Source: Desulfobacterales bacterium (GTDB taxonomy: Bacteria > Desulfobacterota > Desulfobacteria > Desulfobacterales > C00003106). From it: DNA of 10,174 bases. The DNA is taken from NCBI GenBank assembly GCA_030672555.1, contig DAOVGD010000072.1:1-10174 (forward strand), written 5' to 3'. Shown piece by piece: positions 6,731 to 10,174 of the stretch. The stretch's first letter is position 1; each line of letters opens with the position of its first letter. The position numbers were made by a program, and so were the translations under genes. The notes beneath the pieces were generated by a model. The model did not search any database. It worked only from the letters and a program-made list of their open reading frames with translations, and was not told the DNA's origin.

Positions 6731-7189
6731 ATGATTGACGGCGTTATTATAAAATCGATTAAGCGACATGAAGATCCCAGGGGGTGGTTGTGCGAAGTTT
6801 TCCGACAGGACGAATTAGATCCGGTACATTTGCCCGTTATGGGTTATGTTTCAGTAACCGCTCCGGGGGTGGTTAGAGGGCCGCATGAACATAGGGAACA
6901 GACCGACCTTTTTGGTTTTCTTGGTCCTTCTGATTTTAAGATATGCCTATGGGACCGAAGAACAGGCTCTAATACCTACGGAAATTACTTTGAGGTTATA
7001 GCCGGTGAGAGCAACCGGTTGACCGTTATTGTTCCTCCAGGTGTTGTCCACGGTTATAAGAACATTGGCGCTGTTTCCGGTACAGTACTGAATTTTGCAA
7101 ACAGGCTATATCGAGGCGAGGGTGGAAAGGGAGATATAGATGAGATTAGGCATGAAGATGACCCGAATTCGGAGTTTGTGATTGAATGA
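6731..7189 (+). CDS. RmlC-family cupin, dTDP-4-dehydrorhamnose 3,5-epimerase-like
   Basis: The 152-residue product is a cupin of the RmlC family, whose members epimerise or isomerise 4-keto-6-deoxy nucleotide sugars. Landmarks are the N-terminal HEDPRGWLCEVFR, VVRGPHEH with His52 at the position of the RmlC catalytic histidine, VPPGVVHGYKN, and the ending IRHEDDPNSEFVIE. It is shorter than classical RmlC (about 180 residues), mainly at the C-terminal side, and RGPHEH differs from the usual RGLHYQ, so the exact substrate is uncertain. ATG at 6731 is chosen because AGAGG (6716-6720) lies 10 nt upstream; an in-frame GTG at 6713 has no good site. With the aminotransferase that follows it suggests synthesis of an amino sugar for surface polysaccharide. 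A ketoisomerase of the FdtA kind is an alternative. Confidence 0.85.
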   Translation: MIDGVIIKSIKRHEDPRGWLCEVFRQDELDPVHLPVMGYVSVTAPGVVRGPHEHREQTDLFGFLGPSDFKICLWDRRTGSNTYGNYFEVIAGESNRLTVIVPPGVVHGYKNIGAVSGTVLNFANRLYRGEGGKGDIDEIRHEDDPNSEFVIE

Positions 7190-7202
7190 TCGATCGTAAT
7201 GT

Positions 7203-7330
7203 TCACCGCAAAGACGCAAAGAGCGCAAAGAAAAACCCAAAGCGGTAAAAGCCGTCCAATTCCAAAAAATGGAACAAAGGGGATAGTCAATAGTCCTTAA
7301 AACTTTGCGTTCTTTGCGCCTTTGCGGTGA
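7203..7330. repeat. Inverted octamer array, CGCAAAGA family
   Basis: Arms at 7203-7230 and 7303-7330 are reverse complements at 26 of 28 positions. Each arm is TCAC followed by three copies of CGCAAAG spaced 8 and 9 nt apart. The 72-nt core has no gene; it contains ATTCCAAAAAATGGAA at 7258-7273, a smaller internal hairpin. I know similar CGCAAAG arrays as widespread intergenic repeats of environmental bacteria, but no function. It lies between the RmlC-like gene and the aminotransferase gene, so it may be within one transcript and form a long stem there. Confidence 0.85.
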
Positions 7331-7415
7331 GATAAACGGTTATGATCCAACTACGTCATGGTTGGGATATGGCCATGGTATGAGTTTTTAAAGAAAATAA
7401 GGGAAAGAATATACA

Positions 7416-8528
7416 ATGCGTGTCCCGCTGTTAGATCTGAAGGGCCAATATCAAACCATTAAGGAAGAGATCCTGACCGTTGCAAAAGAAGTATTTGAAA
7501 GCCAATATTTTATCCTTGGTCCCCACGTACAGCAACTTGAAGAAGCGATTGCCGAATATTGTCAATGTCCCTATGCCGTTGGTGTCTCTTCCGGAACCGA
7601 TGCCCTCCTGATCTCATTGATGGCTGCGCAAATCGGCTTCGGAGACGAAGTAATTACCACGCCATACACCTTTTTTGCTACGGCGGGTGCCATTGCACGC
7701 GTGGGGGCGACGCCCGTATTTGTTGATATAAAGGGAGATGCCTACAACATTGATCCTGCATTGATCGAATCTCGGATTACCGAGAGGACCAAAGCAATTA
7801 TACCGGTCCACCTTTACGGCCAGTGTGCAGACATGGACCCTATTATGGACATAGCCCGCCGACACTCCCTTGTAGTAATTGAAGATGCCGCTCAGGCAAT
7901 CGGATCTGAATACAAAAAGAAGCGGGCAGGCTCGATAGGAGACTTTGGTTGTTTCTCATTTTTTCCTTCCAAAAATCTTGGTGCGTTTGGGGATGGCGGG
8001 ATAGTGACCACACAATCAAGGGAATATTGTGATCTGCTGCAAACTCTCCGGGTTCATGGATCAAAGCCAAAATACTTTCACAAAATGATAGGAGGGAACT
8101 TTAGACTGGATGCCCTGCAGGCGGCTATTGTCTTTGTGAAACTAAAATATCTCGATGCATGGACGGAGAAGAGACAGGCGAATGCAAAACAATATCGGAA
8201 ACTATTCCGTGAACAAGGTCTTGATCAGATCATAAGGCCTCCGCAGGAGGTTGAAGATCTGCATATCTATAATCAGTTTGTCGTATCGGTGCCGGATAAA
8301 AGGGACGAACTGAGAGCGTATCTCACCGATGCCGGTATCGGTACAGAGGTCTATTATCCTGTACCGCTGCACCTTCAGGAATGTTTTGGGCCGCTCGGAT
8401 ATCGTAGGGGCGATTTCCCAGTTGCAGAAGACGCTGCCCAGAGGACCCTGGCACTTCCGATCTATCCGGAACTTTCCGATGAACAACAGGCGTATGTTGT
8501 TGAAAAGATTAAAACCTTTTACACGTAA
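7416..8528 (+). CDS. DegT/DnrJ/EryC1/StrS-family sugar aminotransferase
   Basis: This 370-residue PLP enzyme transfers an amino group, usually from glutamate, to a keto nucleotide-sugar. Family motifs are clear: VPLLDLKGQY at the start, VGVSSGTDALLISLMA for cofactor phosphate, PYTFFATAGAI, IPVHLYGQCADM, EDAAQAIGSEY with Asp157 (pyridine nitrogen) and Gln160, and SFFPSKNLGAFGDGG with Lys186 as the Schiff-base lysine. GNFRLDALQAAI and the C-terminal EVYYPVPLHLQ complete the fold. Length is typical. The ATG follows AAGGGAAAG by a suitable distance. Together with the upstream RmlC-like cupin it points to an amino-deoxysugar for lipopolysaccharide or capsule; which sugar position is aminated cannot be told from motifs alone. 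No glycosyltransferase is in the window. Confidence 0.94.
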   Translation: MRVPLLDLKGQYQTIKEEILTVAKEVFESQYFILGPHVQQLEEAIAEYCQCPYAVGVSSGTDALLISLMAAQIGFGDEVITTPYTFFATAGAIARVGATPVFVDIKGDAYNIDPALIESRITERTKAIIPVHLYGQCADMDPIMDIARRHSLVVIEDAAQAIGSEYKKKRAGSIGDFGCFSFFPSKNLGAFGDGGIVTTQSREYCDLLQTLRVHGSKPKYFHKMIGGNFRLDALQAAIVFVKLKYLDAWTEKRQANAKQYRKLFREQGLDQIIRPPQEVEDLHIYNQFVVSVPDKRDELRAYLTDAGIGTEVYYPVPLHLQECFGPLGYRRGDFPVAEDAAQRTLALPIYPELSDEQQAYVVEKIKTFYT

Positions 8529-8532
8529 AAAC

Positions 8533-8559
8533 TTGACACAGAGAAGCCGTGTATATTAT
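8533..8559 (+). promoter_or_regulatory. Probable promoter of tRNA-Ala
   Basis: A perfect TTGACA (8533-8538) is followed after 15 nt by TATTAT (8554-8559), one mismatch from the -10 consensus; TATTAA at 8557-8562 with an 18-nt spacer is the alternative. The tRNA begins 12 nt after the first -10 choice. The -35 box lies 4 nt after the aminotransferase stop. Confidence 0.6.
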
Positions 8560-8571
8560 TAAATAACGAGT

Positions 8572-8647
8572 GGGGATGTAGCTCAGTCGGGAGAGCGATA
8601 CGTTCGCAACGTATAGGTCGCCGGTTCGATCCCGGCCATCTCCACCA
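8572..8647 (+). tRNA. tRNA-Ala, anticodon CGC
   Basis: A complete 76-nt cloverleaf can be drawn: acceptor GGGGATG/CATCTCC, D stem GCTC/GAGC with loop AGTCGGGA, anticodon stem ATACG/CGTAT with loop TTCGCAA (anticodon CGC at 8605-8607, reading GCG), variable AGGTC, T stem GCCGG/CCGGC with loop TTCGATC, and discriminator A followed by an encoded CCA. The third acceptor pair is G-T, the G3:U70 identity element of alanine tRNA, which agrees with the anticodon. All stems are paired, so it should be functional. Confidence 0.97.
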
Positions 8648-8681
8648 TCCATATGATTGTATAGTGGAAGGAAAAAATATT

Positions 8682-8844
8682 ATCACGAAAACACGAAAGT
8701 ACGAAAACACGAAAAAAATAAGTGTGTAATGGGAAAAAAGAAAAACATCGGTCTTGAAGGTAGGCCTATTGTTTGATTTTGGAAAAAGACTTTAGACATG
8801 GAGAGAGTAGTTAACCAATTTTCGTGCTTTCGTGTTTTCGTGAT
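8682..8844. repeat. Inverted octamer array, CACGAAAA family
   Basis: The left arm (8682-8707, continuing to 8715) and the right arm (8819-8844) are reverse complements at 25 of 26 positions. The left arm is CACGAAAA, CACGAAAG, TACGAAAA, CACGAAAA in tandem; the right arm has three matching octamers on the other strand. The core of about 110 nt has no gene or clear signal. The element fills most of the gap between the tRNA and hisB. It has the same design as the arrays at 5146-5229 and 7203-7330 but a different octamer. Confidence 0.85.
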
Positions 8845-8895
8845 CAATTTTTCAATTGCTACCTGTTAACCCGCAATTCGAACATGGAGGCAACC

Positions 8896-9483
8896 ATGGC
8901 TCGCTCGGCTGAGATGGAGCGTAAGACCAATGAGACAAACATCCGGATTCGATTGGTTATAGATGGAGAAGGGCATGCTGGTGTCAATACGGGAGTTCCG
9001 TTTTTGGATCATATGCTTACCTTAATGGCAGCTCATGGTTTTTTCGATCTGGACATTCAGGCTACCGGTGACACGGAAGTGGATGACCATCATACAGTGG
9101 AAGACATAGGGATCGTTCTGGGAGATTCTTTTAAAGAAGGAGTAGGCGAGAGGGTTGGGATAAGGCGTTACGGAAGAGCCATTGTCCCAATGGATGAGGC
9201 ACTGGCTTCTGTAGTCATCGATTTCTCTAATCGTCCGTGTTTAGTATACAATGTGCCCTTAAAGCAAGAAAAAATAGGCCGTTTTGATGCGCAGTTGGTA
9301 CATGAATTTTTTAGGGGTTTTACAAATCATTGTAGTTTGACAATGCACATCAATGTTATGTACGGCGAAAATATGCACCATATTATTGAAGCGGTTTTTA
9401 AAGCATTTGGACGGGCTCTGGATGAAGCCACTACATACGATTCGCGAATTAAAAAGGTACTTTCTACAAAAGGTGTATTGTGA
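8896..9483 (+). CDS. hisB: Imidazoleglycerol-phosphate dehydratase
   Basis: This cytoplasmic histidine-pathway enzyme dehydrates imidazole glycerol phosphate to imidazole acetol phosphate using Mn. The 195-residue product is the monofunctional form, without the phosphatase half found in E. coli HisB. Diagnostic metal-binding segments are VPFLDHMLTLMAAHG (His39), DDHHTVED (63-70, His65 and His66 with Glu69) and GENMHHIIEAVFKAFGRAL (His161, His162, Glu165). ATG at 8896 follows GGAGG (8886-8890) by 5 nt and gives the usual MARSAEMERKTNET start; a longer frame would begin inside the right repeat arm. Its stop overlaps the next gene's GTG in GTGA. No other his gene is in the window. Confidence 0.96.
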   Translation: MARSAEMERKTNETNIRIRLVIDGEGHAGVNTGVPFLDHMLTLMAAHGFFDLDIQATGDTEVDDHHTVEDIGIVLGDSFKEGVGERVGIRRYGRAIVPMDEALASVVIDFSNRPCLVYNVPLKQEKIGRFDAQLVHEFFRGFTNHCSLTMHINVMYGENMHHIIEAVFKAFGRALDEATTYDSRIKKVLSTKGVL

Positions 9484-10174
9484 GGCACGCGGGCCAATGG
9501 ATTAAATCGGTGCGGGGGGTCACAGGATGGTCCTCTTTCGGGATAGCGGGCTTAGCGCTTGTCGTCCTTCTCATATGGGGGTGCGGTGGCACGCCACATG
9601 CGCCAAGTAAGCCAGATACTTCCACAGGTATTCACAGTGTTTTAGTTTTTCCGTTCAAGAGAGTATCTCCGGCTCAAAAAGGGGAGACCGGGGTGCGATG
9701 TCCTTTGTCCGGTGCGGTATTCAGCACAGGAGAGGTTATACCCGGGGCGACCCGCACCATGACGCGGCACCTCCTTAGGTTCTTGAAAGAACGCACCAAA
9801 TACCAATTAATTCCTCCAGAGCAGGCCGAAGGAGTACGATCTCAGCTCCTTTCCAAGGATATAGGAGCACAAGAACGTTTGATGCTTATTGAAATCGGGG
9901 GCATCTTGGGAGTAGATGCGATCCTGGTTGGTCACATCTACCGGTACCGAGAGCGTATTGGTACCGCTTATTCGGTAGATACCCCCGCATCGGTTGCCCT
10001 TGATCTCCATTTTATAAGAGTGGTAGACGGAACCTTTATCTGGCACGGGCGCTTTGATGAAACACAAACCTCTTTGAGCGAAGATTGTCTCAAAATATTT
10101 TCCTTTATTAAACGAAGGGGAAAATGGCTGACAGCCGATGAACTGGCAGGGGCAGGGCTGGCGGAAGTATTGGA
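9480..10174 (+). CDS. Putative lipoprotein, truncated by the window end
   Basis: An open frame begins at GTG 9480, overlapping the hisB stop by 4 nt, and runs without a stop to the window edge (231 complete codons seen). The N-terminus has several Arg/Lys, then a hydrophobic stretch (GIAGLALVVLLIWGC) ending in a lipobox-like IWGC; Trp at -2 is unusual but Gly-Cys fits lipoprotein processing. After a Pro/Ser-rich linker comes VLVFPFKRV, then a domain with helices (TMTRHLLRFLKE, LLSKDIGAQERLMLIEIGG) and strands (GVDAILVGHIYRYRERIG, VALDLHFIRVVDG, FIWHGRFDETQ). This alternation resembles the CsgG/LpoB-like fold of envelope lipoproteins. I cannot name a function. Coupling to hisB is by position only. 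Confidence 0.8.
   Translation, partial: MRHAGQWIKSVRGVTGWSSFGIAGLALVVLLIWGCGGTPHAPSKPDTSTGIHSVLVFPFKRVSPAQKGETGVRCPLSGAVFSTGEVIPGATRTMTRHLLRFLKERTKYQLIPPEQAEGVRSQLLSKDIGAQERLMLIEIGGILGVDAILVGHIYRYRERIGTAYSVDTPASVALDLHFIRVVDGTFIWHGRFDETQTSLSEDCLKIFSFIKRRGKWLTADELAGAGLAEVL

Noticed and set aside
6731..8528. Firm assignment as FdtA/FdtB or a rhamnose operon
   Set aside because: Neither product has a substrate-specific signature that I can read, and the other genes of those pathways are absent from the window.
8682..8844. CRISPR array
   Set aside because: Units are tandem octamers with no spacers, and the arms are inverted, not direct repeats of 24-40 nt. No cas gene is present.
8824..8895. Longer N-terminus for hisB
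   Set aside because: It would start inside the CACGAAAA repeat arm; ATG 8896 has a strong site and gives the normal family length.

Overview
The window looks like a chromosomal segment from an anaerobic, Desulfobacterota-like (deltaproteobacterial) or related uncultured bacterium. This placement is an inference. It rests on moderate GC, a small 2[4Fe-4S] ferredoxin, an exported SUMF1-type protein, short mixed operons, and intergenic gaps full of inverted repeats of the kind common in environmental genomes of that group. No marker gene fixes the lineage. All genes lie on the + strand.

Layout. Positions 1-457 hold no gene but several palindromic or hairpin repeats. A tight, probably co-transcribed block follows: thiL (TMP kinase, 458-1465), an exported formylglycine-enzyme-like protein without the catalytic cysteines (1462-2376), a HIT-family nucleotide hydrolase (2429-2839), and a 766-residue fusion of a cysteine synthase with a cysteinyl-tRNA synthetase-like half (2842-5142). 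An inverted array of octamers separates this block from an unrecognised 337-residue protein (5246-6259). A ferredoxin with its own likely promoter and a strong intrinsic terminator comes next (6387-6634). Then come two genes of nucleotide-sugar type: an RmlC-family cupin (6731-7189) and a DegT/DnrJ aminotransferase (7416-8528), separated by a second inverted octamer array. A tRNA-Ala(CGC) with a promoter-like sequence (8533-8647) and a third inverted octamer array follow. The window ends with hisB (8896-9483) overlapping a truncated lipoprotein gene (9480 to the end).

The most interesting object is the cysteine synthase/CysRS-like fusion. Its cysteine synthase half has every expected PLP motif. 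Its synthetase half aligns colinearly with E. coli CysRS and keeps the four zinc (cysteine-thiol) ligands, the thiol-pocket Thr and Trp, and the C-terminal tRNA-binding region. All three ATP-site signatures are changed: HIGH to DIGQ, GGGSD to TSSRA, and KMSKS to NVDTR. This looks like selective loss of adenylation with retention of cysteine and possibly tRNA binding. That suggests a cysteine-making enzyme with a built-in cysteine or tRNA-Cys sensor, or an undescribed cysteine-transfer activity, rather than a normal synthetase.

The second theme is three intergenic elements that share one architecture but not one sequence. Each has two inverted arms built of 3-4 octamers around a non-coding core, and each sits in a gap between genes.
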